Assembly (NCBI GenBank): GCA_003508835.1
Contig: PUFA01000057.1
Coordinates: forward strand, 5,158,501-5,222,500
Reading direction: 5' to 3'
Source of the DNA: Eonycteris spelaea
Taxonomy: Eukaryota; Chordata; Mammalia; Chiroptera; Pteropodidae
Length of the DNA stretch: 64,000 bases
Shown: positions 10,831-20,799 of the stretch, in pieces
How the letters are laid out: every line of letters starts with the position of its first letter
Position numbering within the stretch: position 1 is the first letter of the stretch
Made by a program: the position numbers and the translations under genes
The notes under the pieces: model-generated
The model's input: the letters and a program-made list of their open reading frames with translations, nothing else
Told to the model about the DNA's origin: nothing
Database searches by the model: none

Positions 10831-12215
10831 AATTATTCTGCTCATGTATTAACGGTATTAAAAACTAGTATACCCTCGTGTAAAATCCTACAACAGTAAA
10901 CACAGTCACCTTCCTCTGACCTGAGGGACATGAAGCAAATACAGCAACCTCTACTGGACAAAACATCTCTCATCCTCGCCATGATCCCTGCACCACCCCT
11001 ACTGCCTGGAGGAACAGCAGCAGGACCTCCATCAGAGGTCCTAAGAGAGAACAAACAAGTGGTCTGACTGCAATCTAGATCCAGTTACATAATTCACTGG
11101 TGGTGTCATCAGTCAACTGTGTACCCTCCAACTAACTAACCCCTTTGACGGCACTAGGGTCTGTGCATTCCCAAGCAGGTTTGCCATTGAGAGCCCTACA
11201 TGGTGACCTCTTGTCTTCCAGCCAATTACGGTGACTTTATGCGCTCAGGGCAGAGATAGCCTCTCACTATGACTCATACTACTGCCTAGCAAGAACTGGC
11301 TTCTGCATCCCATATGGCCAGGGCTCTGGTTTTGATTGCAAAAAGGCAGAAAATACAGCTTTGGTAATGATCACTGGGTACTTACTGTGTCCTGTTTTGG
11401 GCTGGTCACCTGCTACTGCTGACCTCTGACCTCCTAGCCAGCGCCAGGGCACTCAGGTATTTCCCAAGCTCAACTTACCACAAGAATTAAAAATAAGAGT
11501 AAAGAACAGATAGAGATTGATGGATGGGTGTATGATATGTAGGTGGGTACATGGGTGAGTGCTCCCTCTGTTGCTTTTAGGATGTCTTTGATGGACTCTA
11601 TGTACCTCTTATAAAAGCATTACCATATCCTGGTCATGCTATATGTCCCTCATTTCTTAGATAACTCCTTGCAACTGACTTCCACTTATGATTTGGGTAA
11701 CACCAATAATACATGCTTTCCAGTCCCCATCTGCCCAATTCCTATGTCACAACAGGTATGGAACCATGAAAAGCTATAATTATAAAGACTATAAATATAC
11801 AAAAAAAAATGGCTTAAAATATAATGTCAACTTATTTCTCCCCTTCTTTTTGGTATAATTCAGTCCAAAAGCCACTAGGCAGGGCTAAGCAAAGTAGGCA
11901 CTAGCACGGGAATGGGAGGCATGTGGCATGTTTCTGCACTATGAGAAGGGAGAGGGCACCCAGCATGGAGTCTCATAGCCTGAGCAGGAAGAGAAGGGTC
12001 CCTGGATGAGAGTGGGCAGCAGTGACAGGATACTGGTTACATAATAGGAGGCAGGTTTGTCACTGTCAGAAAAGGTAGCTTCAAATATGAAAAAAGAAAA
12101 AACTAGAATAAACTCTAAGGTATTGGGTTGGAATTAGATGAGTTGGTGTGAATTCCTGGTTAGTAACATAGATATTTAATATACAAATATAAATATAATC
12201 GTAAATTATTATAAA
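10831..12215. other. Unassigned intronic sequence
   Basis: The section 11090-11470 is less AT-rich and looks like an old interspersed repeat or unique sequence, but I cannot match it. No exon structure is seen. Confidence 0.45.
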
Positions 12216-12216
12216 T

Positions 12217-12218
<2 letters not shown>

Positions 12219-12260
<42 letters not shown>

Positions 12261-12273
12261 ACTCACACACACA
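12219..12273. repeat. (TC)n then (AC)n microsatellite
   Basis: About 18 TC units run into CACTCACTCACACACACACA, a compound dinucleotide tract. Confidence 0.93.
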
Positions 12274-12799
12274 TGTGCACGTGCATGCTCTTTCCATAAC
12301 TCTGTTGACTGACAGGACCTGGAAGCAGTGATAACTCCTCAGCAGTGAGCATACTGAGTTGCTCAAATCTTGGTTTCTAAATCTCATTCTCCACTAAAAG
12401 GAACCAAGCTCCTTAGAAACTGGCCGATTGTAAGAAAGTATAAGATGAGCCTGTCAGAAGATGAGGAAGTATTCACAAACGATGGGGATAAGCCAAAAGG
12501 ACAGAGAGACCAGCCTGAAGGAACTCCCACTGGCCAAATCTGAAACAATTTGAGTATCAAAATAAATAATGATAGAAATAAACAAAACCCTACCAAATAA
12601 AATAGCAAGCCATGTGCTCTGCTGATCTTAATAAATAAATGAATATATAAATAGTAAGAAGAAAAAGCTAGTAAAAAGCCAACTTTTTGTAAAAATGGTT
12701 TTAAAAATTAAGAAAGTTGTTTTACACTAAAAAGAAAATGAATGTAGAATGAAGAAAATCACCATTCAGCAAACATCAGAATAACAATTTAATTACACA

Positions 12800-13450
12800 T
12801 ACACAGAAAAGTGATAGATACTAAAACCAGACTAACGTCACAGTGAAGAAGCCTAGCAAGCACCACCTTAATTGAAATGATCACGGTGAGCATCACTGTT
12901 ATTGTTCCAAAAGAAACCATGTAATGAGACATGAGAAAAATATGGTATCGGTCTTCTGATATTTCTGCCCAAATCGCATAATATTAGTTGGATCATGAGG
13001 AAGCACCATATAAATCCTACGTCTACATAGAGGAATGGTCTATAACACATCTGGCCTGTAGTTTTCAAAATTGTCAAAGTCATAAAAGTCAAGGAAAAAC
13101 CAAGGAATATTTTATACTGAAAAAGACTGGAGAGAAATGATAACCAAATGCAACACGGGATGCCAGACTAACTACTGGACCCATAATGAACATGTGGGAG
13201 AAATGTCAAAACTTGAACAGAGCCTGAGAACTGAATGGTAGGAATGTAGGTGTTAGCGTCCTCATCTGGACGGCTGTATTGCAGTTACATATGAGAATGC
13301 CACTGTTTCAAGGAAATATGCACTGAAGTATTCAGGGGTGGTAGGGCATCATACTAGCAATCTATTTTCAAATGCTTCTGAAATTAAAAAGTTCTTTGTA
13401 CTATTCTTACAACTTTTCTATAATACTAAATTTTTTCAAAAGATACTGCA
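12800..13450 (+). repeat. Old LINE (L1M-type) 3'-end fragment
   Basis: TTTTATACTGAAAAAGACTG, ATGATAACCAAATGCAACAC and, near the end, TTTGTACTATTCTTACAACT followed by TTTCTATAATACTAAA resemble a common mammalian repeat 3' end (gtactatttttgcaacttttctgtaaatctaaaa). I believe it belongs to the L1M group but am not sure of the family. The 74-codon antisense frame at 12868-13092 falls inside it. Confidence 0.5.
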
Positions 13451-13659
13451 TAACTTTTCACAAAAAAATACAAATAAGGTAATTATTAAAAGAAACCATT
13501 ATGTTAAGATTTTGCATTTGAAGGGTACTTTTTTAACTTAAAATAATGTCTAAGACAACTACATGCATGTTCCTATTTAATTCAACAAGACAATGGGTAT
13601 TATAAAGTCCTTCAGCAAAATGAAAGAGAAAGCATCATAATAAAGCAGTCTTCACTCTT

Positions 13660-14171
13660 TTAACCCATTTCCTGTTTGCCCTGAGAATACTCGTTGGTGG
13701 CACTTGCGGCTGGCAGTGTTTACCATGAGATAATTTGCAGATTACAGTCTTAACCCTACCCCCAAAGTTTGCCACGGGATATCTCTTTTATTATTATTTT
13801 CGCATCGTTCTAGTATGCTGATAGTCTTGGGAAACAAATGACATCATTCTATTTATAGCATTCTGTTTATAGTAGTGGTATTTCCATTTACAAAATACAG
13901 TCATTCTCGATGACTGAAAATGTTGAATCCTAGAAAACACAGCATTCACACATGAACAGTTGTTGGCCAAAGATTCATTTGATGAATCTGATTTATGTAT
14001 ACGTTTCTGTTACATTAGGATTGGAGACAAGTTCTGTTTAGAAATAATTCCAAGAACAGTTTTTATATTTTATTTTCACATTGCTTCAGTATTAAAGAGC
14101 ATATTTATGTAAAATTAAATTAATGCTGGCAGCGAGCGGCACTTATTTTTTCTAAACAGGAAATGGGTTAA
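13660..14171. mobile_element. piggyBac-like nonautonomous element, TTAA target duplication
   Basis: TTAA at 13660-13663 is followed by CCCATTTCCTGTTT; the right end is the exact inverse, AAACAGGAAATGGG, followed by TTAA at 14168-14171. The 14-bp terminal inverted repeats, CCC ends and TTAA duplication are the hallmarks of piggyBac-type cut-and-paste elements. The body, 13664-14167, is 504 bp. Both subterminal regions hold GC-richer text (GGCACTTGCGGCTGGCAG on the left, GGCAGCGAGCGGCACTT on the right), which may extend the inverted repeats in degenerate form. No transposase frame is present, so it was mobilised in trans. The family was not identified. Confidence 0.8.
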
Positions 14172-14281
14172 TACTTTAATCGATAGCTAATTCTAAGATG
14201 CACAAGTTCCCTCATTACCTAGCCAACTTGTATTCTAGCAACAACATATGCAAAAAACTCTGAAAACCAAAACCCAGATAC

Positions 14282-14417
14282 CTTGATTTAGGTGTGTGGC
14301 CTCCATGATCTGAACACCATTCACAGAGCACTGAGACCACTCAGGGGTACGAGAGTCACTGTCCCCCAACATTTTCAAAGATGCAGTGCTCACTCTCCAA
14401 GTCAAGGCCATGAAGAA
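14282..14417 (-). CDS. KIF16B: KIF16B FHA-domain exon carrying two apparent 1-bp deletions
   Basis: On the minus strand a long pyrimidine tract ending CAACCTAG precedes TTCTTCATGG, and the exon ends AATCAAG before a GTATCT donor. Combined with the G left by the previous exon it reads VLHGLDLESEHCIFENVGG, the core of the KIF16B FHA domain. The frame then fails. A run of five G (plus-strand C at 14363-14367) stands where six are needed to keep GG-T-V, so the next codons become CAG TGA, with the stop at plus 14356-14358. A second base is missing near 14334-14338, where AGT GGT TCT CAG is expected and AGTGGTCTCAG is found. If both are restored conceptually, the remaining codons match the family up to the THLNQ end. 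The length is 136 bp where 138 is expected. The splice sites look functional. This is either an assembly error in short homopolymers or real damage; I cannot tell which from one sequence. Confidence 0.88.
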
Positions 14418-15869
14418 CTAGGTTGGAAAAAGAAAGGAGAAAGAAAAATTTTTCTTTGGTTACCTAGTACAATGATTCCCAACCTTTATTTGTTTTCCCA
14501 CAATGAATACTTTTCCTTGTCCATGTAAACATTGTGACGTGAACATTTATGTTTGGTGAGGAAACGGAATTTCAGGAGCTTGTGGCATCAACTGATAGAA
14601 ATGAAGGTAACGCTTCAATGTTACCAAAAAGTGTCTGGATATCACCTGCATAAGGAAATAAGTTCTGAGATATTAATTTATTTCATCTTCAGGGGGAAAA
14701 ACAGTGGAGTAACTTGTCTTAACCGAACACCACTGTGTTAGGGTTAAGATTAATGCTGAATAAATTTCATTTACCAGCCACCTAAAAGTCACAATAAAAT
14801 GGAGGGGACATTTACAGACACGGTGTTCCAAGAGTGGAAACAAAGGTAAACTTGGCATGGCACTGATCTTGGGAAACCCAAAAAAGTCTCCAGAAGCTGT
14901 ACCAAGATGCGCACTGTCACAGTCTGTGCCAATTATAGTAGAATGGACCTCCACAGATCTCACAGAACGTGTGCCATCTGAGATTTTCTTGTTTAACGAA
15001 TGGCTAGGCATGAACATGAATGCCTGTCAAATAAATCTATAAATCAGGCAGAGATCTTAGCCAGCTTCTCAAGAGTACAGAAGTTTGCTATACCCAAAAG
15101 AGATGAAATAAAAAGATTTCTGGAAATTGGGTTTCAGCTCTCCCAGTTTCAGAGGAAATAGTAAATATATGTAGGAATAGCTAGGGTTGGCTTGATTAAC
15201 AGCTTACACTTAGCGAGAAAGCGAGTTCATCACCAGCACTTCTAAAAACAGCTGAAAAGATACAATTCTTCCCCTTACAGTCCCTACCTTACCACATACA
15301 TATGCTTAACCACCACCATTGCTGCCACCACAAATTCTCTCAGTTAGGCTTTTAAAACCTGGCAGGTCCCCACCCTGCTCAGGCTGAATCCCTGGTTATC
15401 TGTGTGTCCTGTGAAGACTTCTGGGAAACCCAGGAAGTCGTGCCTCCATTTGTATGTACGCTGTATCTGTGTGTATTCTACTTTCCATCATCATCTTTGT
15501 GCACATAACTGTCTATAACCTTCCCATTAAGGAGTCTTAACATCCTCTACTTGTGTCTGTTGGCATATTTCCATCAACCATTGTCCCACTGTGACAAGAA
15601 CAGAGTGATTTCAAAAACTATATTCTTGGAAGACTCGACAGAGCATAAAATGTATGTAGAGTGGGGGTAAAAGAGTCATAGTTCTGTTTTATTCATTAAA
15701 TTAACTTATTTTTTGAGTTGAGTTTGATATTATAGAAATACACTGATCAACACATATTTGAAAGGTTTTTTTTTTTTTTATAATTACTTCATGTCTGTCA
15801 TTCAAAGAAAGTTCTTCATTAAATGATTTAAAATCTCATTGGGAAGAGGAAATTTATAAAGATTCTCAC

Positions 15870-15921
15870 CAATATCTTGTTCTGTCGAAGCATCTTCTCT
15901 ACCAACATATGTCTGACCTTC
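15870..15921 (-). CDS. KIF16B: KIF16B internal exon (start of FHA domain)
   Basis: This 52-bp exon is too short for most gene callers. On the minus strand an acceptor ending CGTCTCAG precedes GAAGG, and the exon ends ATT G followed by a GTGAGA donor. It enters in phase 0, matching the previous exon, and leaves in phase 1, matching the next. It encodes EGQTYVGREDASTEQDI. The GRED motif corresponds to the conserved Gly-Arg loop at the start of FHA domains, which bind phosphothreonine peptides in many proteins; in kinesin-3 motors the domain helps regulate dimerisation and autoinhibition. In human KIF16B the FHA lies at roughly residues 480-530 (from memory). The exon is intact. The 1.45-kb intron below it contains no other exon that I can see. 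Confidence 0.93.
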
Positions 15922-16036
15922 CTGAGACGAAAAGTCAAATAAAATTTATTAGTAAGAGGATAATAGTATGTTTCTTCATTTTACATTTAAGTCCAAGCAA
16001 CCTGATGACCAATGGGCTGAGCAATGTCTCTGTAAA

Positions 16037-16181
16037 GGGCACAGCAATGTCCCATTTCCCAGGGAAGACCACAGAAATGGCCCATGTCCCAGGGAAGGCC
16101 AAAGCAATGTCCCAGGGGAAGGCCACAACAATATCCTGGGAAGGCCATGCCAGTGTCCTAGGGAACGCCACTGCCTCAGTG
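16037..16181. repeat. Degenerate minisatellite, 22-30 bp units
   Basis: Units end in a (C)CCAGGGAA-type motif: 16037-16066 (30 bp), 16067-16096 (30 bp), 16097-16120 (24), 16121-16142 (22), 16143-16165 (23), and a partial copy to 16181. The common core reads GGCCACAGCAATGTCCCAGG plus GAA; the two 30-bp units carry an extra 6-7 bases before the final CCCAGGGAA. It lies in the KIF16B intron 116 bp from the 52-bp exon. Overlapping open frames of 78-95 codons on both strands are by-products of the repeat. Confidence 0.88.
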
Positions 16182-16916
16182 CAAATAAGTCACTGAGGTT
16201 CTGAAATAATACCCAATGTTGCCTGGGAAATGACAGCAGAACTCGTGGAGCTTAATGTTCAACAACAGGTAGGTTTGGTGTGCATCAACAACTTGCCTAC
16301 GACACTGATCTCACTGATGCTCCTGACCCTTTCTGGTGAGTGTTTCTCCTCCAGTGGTAAGGGGTTTCTTTGTGTCTAAAAATAGTTTGTAGGAGCCCAC
16401 AAAGCACAGTGCAATACCATTCTCGTTTTAAGCCATGGATCAGAGAGAGGATGCTAGGTCGAGGTTACAGAGGCAGCACTGATGCTGATGCAGAGATTCT
16501 GCTCTCTTGACACGAATAGCCTGTCAGGACCATGTCTAATAATATAGATGGACGGAACAATTTTATTAATAACATGAGGAAACTGTACATAAAGCCAACC
16601 TCAGTTCTAAGTGCTTGTGACTTTTGTTCCTCAGTCTATCTGCCTTTTTGTTCCTTACCTCCATCTTACTGATTCTACAAATTAGAAGGCAAAGTAAATG
16701 AATTTTCATTTAGTTTAGAACTCTATAACAATGGGAATTCTAATACCACAGAATCCCAATGAACTGTTGAAAATCTCCAAAGGGCTCAAGGATGTGTTGT
16801 ATATTCTTTAATATAATAGCTGTGTTCATGGACATAGAATATTATAACAAAACTTGCTAGTGTCTAAAGGGAAAACTGAAAACAAAATTAGAATGTTCCA
16901 CTTAAGCTGTTTTTAC

Positions 16917-17036
16917 CTTCAAATGGTATAAAATGATTCCAGTACTCAGAAGGTCATCATCAATGCCAATCAAATGGGGCAGTTCAGAATCTAAAACAAC
17001 TCCAATCCCTTCTTTCCTAAGGGCTAGAGTTTGTTC
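16917..17036 (-). CDS. KIF16B: KIF16B internal exon (post-motor linker into FHA domain)
   Basis: This is a 120-bp, 40-codon exon of the kinesin-3 motor KIF16B, which carries early endosomes toward microtubule plus ends and binds PI3P through a C-terminal PX domain. Read on the minus strand, a polypyrimidine acceptor ending in ATTTCAG precedes GAA, and the exon ends AAG followed by a GTAAAA donor. The translation opens EQTLALRKEGIGVVLDSELP, continues through GIDDDLLSTG and ends IILYHLK, matching the KIF16B segment between the post-motor coiled coil and the FHA domain as I recall it. The frame is open throughout, and the exon starts and ends in phase 0. It joins the 52-bp exon at 15870-15921 across a 995-bp intron. 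Having real introns, this is not a processed copy. The next exon upstream was not found in the window. Identity is near certain; exon number was not determined. Confidence 0.94.
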
Positions 17037-17559
17037 CTGAAATTAGGGAGAAAAAGAAAAAGAAACAGAAACGGTTATTTTGAGGAAAGGGAAACTCTAA
17101 ATAGACATTCTTTATAGTGTCAGAAAATGTTCTCATCAAAAAAAACTGCAAGAAAAATGGACCTTAAACTTTATGTTGAAATGCTGGCATATAGTAGGCA
17201 AAGTGAACTTGAAACATAAAAGCTCAATATAAAATCAATTAAACTTATTGCCAGATATATATAACCTCTTTGAAGTCAAGCTCAAACCTTGTCTTCTTTA
17301 GAAAAGGTTCTATAACCAACCAACTACAAAGTATTCTTTCCCCTTCTTCGGAAACTTTTTTTTACTTAATATCTAGATGTCTCCTGATTTGCTGGCATCA
17401 TCTCTCCAGTTACTATGTTAAACTGTGCATGTTCCTGAGAGCAACCATTTCCTGTGCATTAATTACAGGTATGACAGAGCTACCTGACCCTATCTCCTGT
17501 ATCATCTTCTCCTATTTACTGATCATTCACATCTACACACAAATCTGCCAAATCTCTCT

Positions 17560-17605
17560 CATCACCACCATCACCACCACAACAACCACCACTTACCTTA
17601 GCTCT
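17560..17605. repeat. (ACC)-rich short repeat
   Basis: CATCACCACCATCACCACCA followed by CAACAACCACCAC: a trinucleotide-like low-complexity run. Confidence 0.7.
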
Positions 17606-17858
17606 GTATCTCCCTCCAGCTACCACTAATTTCTCTCTGAACCATTAGAGAAAATAATCTCCAAAGTGTTCCTACACTTATGGTTCTCTAATTCCTCCTC
17701 TCCTGCTCTCTTGAACCTACTCCAAGAGAGACATCCTTGGAAGTCTAGTTATCTACAGTCACTCCTTTGATGATCACATCCTGTCCCCTGACTTTACCTG
17801 ATATCTATAAGCTATGACTCTCAAATCTAAATCCCCAGGCAGACCTCACCCTTAACTC

Positions 17859-17862
<4 letters not shown>

Positions 17863-17920
<58 letters not shown>
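17863..17920. repeat. (TG)n microsatellite
   Basis: An uninterrupted run of about 29 TG/GT units. Confidence 0.97.
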
Positions 17921-17921
<1 letters not shown>

Positions 17922-18199
17922 TGCTCAGATCCTTTACATGGCCTTACATTTCACTGAGATAACAGCCAAAATCTTTATAAGGTTCTACAAAGCACTACAC
18001 AATCGCATCCCTTGCTAACCTTCTGCTCTCATCTCCTGCCACTCTCCCCTTTACTCACTCCTCTCTGGGTATCCACAGCTCCTTGCTGTCCTCAAACTTG
18101 TCAGCCTGCCCCCATCTCAGGGTTTAGTCATTGCTTTTCCTTCAGCTTTTGTGGCTGCTGTTTCTTCTGGCATCGTTTATTCCCTCTCTTCTCCTAAAG

Positions 18200-18422
18200 C
18201 CGGGTTTCTTGACCTCAGCACTACGACATTTTGGACCAGATGATTCTTAATTATGGGAAAAATATCTTGTGTATTGTAGGATGTTTATCAGCATCCATGG
18301 ACTCCACCCAATAGATACAAATAACACACCACCTCTCTCCCAAGTTGTGACAACCAAAAGTGTCCCCAGACACTGTCAAATGACCCCGAGGGTAAAAAAT
18401 CATCCCCAATAGAAAAGAACTG
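18200..18422 (-). mobile_element. MER5A-like nonautonomous hAT element
   Basis: GGGTTTCTTGACCTCAGCAC, then TTGTAGGATGTTTATCAGCA, AGTTGTGACAACCAAAAGTG and TCCCCAGACACTGTCAAATG follow the reverse complement of MER5A as I recall it, over nearly its full length. It splits the L2 copy around it, so it inserted later. The flanking 8-mers (TCCTAAAG, CCACATAA) no longer match convincingly. Confidence 0.8.
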
Positions 18423-18670
18423 CCACATAAAACTTGGTCTTCACTTCCTCAGGTCTCTACTCAAAAGCCACCTTCCCCATCACCCCATACAAGACAGCAA
18501 TCATCAACCTCACTTATCCTGATTTGTTTCTCTCCTTAGCAATTATCACCACATGATATGTTATATACAAGTGTATTATTTGTCCCCTGACTAGAATGGA
18601 ACCCAATGCCTAATTTCATGTCTGACAGAGAGTAGCTCCTCAATTTTGTCAAACGAATGAATGAGTTTAG

Positions 18671-20160
18671 ATATACATGAATCCAGAAAATGCAGGAACG
18701 GTGGTCAATGGCAGCCCTTCAGAAAAGAAACTGGCTGGCCTATGGTCTTCATACCAGGTCCACCCGACCCAATATAAAAGACCTCTAAAATCAGGCTTCT
18801 AGGCAAATCTGAGGGAAGGCAGACAGACAAATGCCAGATGATTGAAGGTTAAAATTCCGGCCTGGAGGTTGAGCTGTGCTAAGTTCACAATGAGTCACAT
18901 CCAAAAGCACGCATTGTGTTCTGTGATGACAGGTCTGATGGGAGCAACAGGGGAACAAGTTCCAAGCTGTTAACCAGGGCTCCTGGTCAGGTACGCTCCT
19001 AGTGAATCTCTTCTCCACCCCCACCTCAGCAATCCAACAGCAGTGAACAAGGCATGGCTCTGAAACGCCAGCGCCCAGCTCTGCCTAAAACATAATAGGA
19101 ACTCCCTACATTCCTGAAACATATAAATGCATTTTGTGTCATTTAAATATTAAAACAACATACAAGTCTGCCATTCTGTAGGTGAAAGATTCAGAACTTC
19201 ACAACCGCGCATACAAGGGAGCTCCTAAGAGATTCTGGGGAAGGGCGGTGAAAACAGAGAAGTCGCTCAAGCCTTCAGCTCTTCAGATGTTTGAGTTTTA
19301 AACATGCACATGCAAAGCTGGAGTCATGTAAGAGGGCAATGGAATGAAGTGGCAGAAAAGATGATTAAAAAGAAAACATAAAAACCACAACTTGAAAGAA
19401 AGTAATTTAATTTAATAACCATTAAATAGATACACAGAGAAAATGACCAATACATTACTTAGATTCAAGAGAAGGAAATGAAGTGTATCATTGTTCTTCA
19501 ATTACTCCTCTTATCAGCCAGGTTCTCATCCCAAGGCTCAGAACTTCAGGCCTTGAGCTCAAAGACTTCAGTTATTTGATTTGCTACACCAAGGCCCTTG
19601 CAAATCTTAGCTGAAATGAGCACTCTAAATAAGCCAGCCCCTGTTCCTGGGATATTAGTCGAATTCGTGTGTTTCCTTCTGCCCAGAGAATTCAAAAAGT
19701 TAAATATATGCAATTTAAAAACATATATATTACAGTGGAGAATTTAATCACATAGTTCCATCTCATAAAACAACGTCCTCACTGGAAGGTCTGGTAGCTC
19801 GAACTGTGACAATACCGCACACATGGTAGGCAGCCTTCTGGCAATGAATTGTTCCAGGCCTCTGGGTCCATGTAAAAAGGAGAGTGACTATTCTCATGAG
19901 TCCAGAGACACAGGTATTTTCCTTCTGCATAAAAGTGGACAATAAATCCCCCAAAAGGCAATATTTTAAATTCTAATAGCTCCCACTCAAACTAGAGAAA
20001 TTGTTTTGGGCTACATCCCAAACCAGTTTGGTTTCTTTTTTCTTTTTTAACCACTGAAAACCCCTTTTCTTCCCCTTCTTTAAGGTAAGTCTCAGAAACT
20101 TTGAAAATCATTTAAATTTCAAAGCCATTAAGGTCAAAAGCATTATTTGTCCTGACCCAT
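18671..20160. other. No gene identified
   Basis: The segment 19763-19961 has overlapping minus-strand frames of 60-63 codons, but no family is recognised and neither has convincing splice sites. The rest is featureless AT-rich sequence. Confidence 0.45.
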
Positions 20161-20163
20161 TCC

Positions 20164-20165
<2 letters not shown>

Positions 20166-20201
<36 letters not shown>
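20166..20201. repeat. (CA)n microsatellite
   Basis: About 18 CA units. Confidence 0.96.
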
Positions 20202-20202
<1 letters not shown>

Positions 20203-20692
20203 AGCCATACTCACACACACTTCCATACATAGAATGGTTAAAATCTGAATTAAGACAAAGTTTTCCAGAATTAAGAGTGCAGGCCGATGAATTTATGATT
20301 AATGCTGCCCTAAAGCTCTATGACATTCAAGCTGCATTTGCTACATGATATTATAAAAGTGTCACCTAATAAAACTAAAAACGAGGGTTTAAATCATTGC
20401 TCAAGTGAAAAAGTGATTTCAGACAAAAATATCTATCACATATAAAATATTTATTGAGTGGTATCTACTGTTATACATAATTTATGAAACACCTCCTTGA
20501 TAAGATGGAATATTTAAATAGAGCTAGCGACCACTTTCCCAACTCCAGGCACACAGGGTCCCAAGTAAAGAAAATGATAAAATATGTATAGCTGCACATA
20601 TTTTGTATTGAAACAAATCTTTTGGCAACCAATATCTGCATTAAAAGGAAAGCTATAGCCTGACTAAAAGTGTCGAAACAGAATCCGCTTAC

Positions 20693-20799
20693 TTTAAACA
20701 TGATGGTCATTACATTTGCAAATAATATATTCCATATGTTTTCTTCAACCTTTGAATTTAAAACATGTGTCCAGTGCTGGGACAACTGCAGCATCACTT
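20693..20799 (-). other. Exon-like open segment of unknown identity
   Basis: Within a 131-codon minus-strand frame (20471-20866), the 107 bp between an acceptor-like AACCTGCCAG and a strong donor GTAAGC is open and reads EVMLQLSQHWTHVLNSKVEE followed by NIWNILFANVMTIMFK, a plausible, well-mixed composition. I do not recognise it as KIF16B or any named domain. It could be a cryptic or lineage-specific exon, a fragment of an old repeat or gene copy, or chance. No partner exon was found. Confidence 0.25.

Larger units (their letters stand above)
1..14281 (-). other. KIF16B: Presumed KIF16B intron downstream of the FHA exon
   Basis: The next expected exon should encode the end of the FHA domain (a segment containing GRTNMFRFNHP) and the start of the coiled-coil stalk. 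I could not find it on the minus strand from 1 to 14281. The stretch therefore appears to be intronic and made largely of old repeats described in their own entries. Confidence 0.6.
14418..16916 (-). other. KIF16B: Two short KIF16B introns between the three exons
   Basis: The introns are 14418-15869 and 15922-16916. The first has no repeat that I can name; stretches around 14850-15020 have short open frames on both strands, which I regard as chance. The second holds the degenerate minisatellite at 16037-16181, reported separately. I see no alternative exon with convincing splice sites. Phases across both introns are consistent (0 then 1). Confidence 0.7.
17640..18670 (+). repeat. L2 LINE 3' portion, interrupted by a MER5A-like element
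   Basis: L2 landmarks in order: TCATCTCCTGCCACTCTCCC, CAGGGTTTAGTCATTGCTTT, then after the insertion CTTCCTCAGGTCTCTACTCA, AAAGCCACCTTCCCCATCAC, AATTATCACCACATGATAT and a 3' end with CTAGAATGGAACCC, GTCTGACAGAGAGTAG and GAATGAATGAG. These match the L2 tail in sense orientation. A (TG)n microsatellite at 17863-17920 has also grown within the interval. Confidence 0.75.

Noticed and set aside
14673..15017. 114-codon minus-strand frame in the intron between the FHA exons
   Set aside because: It is overlapped by an open plus-strand frame, has no homology that I recognise, and contradicts the KIF16B exon phases.
15909..16204. Open frames of 78-95 codons on both strands near the 52-bp exon
   Set aside because: They are produced by the minisatellite units, several of which are multiples of 3 bp; there is no protein family resemblance.
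19763..19961. Possible exon encoding WNNSLPEGCLPC-like text
   Set aside because: Two overlapping frames are open, splice sites are weak and no family is recognised; not reported as a gene.
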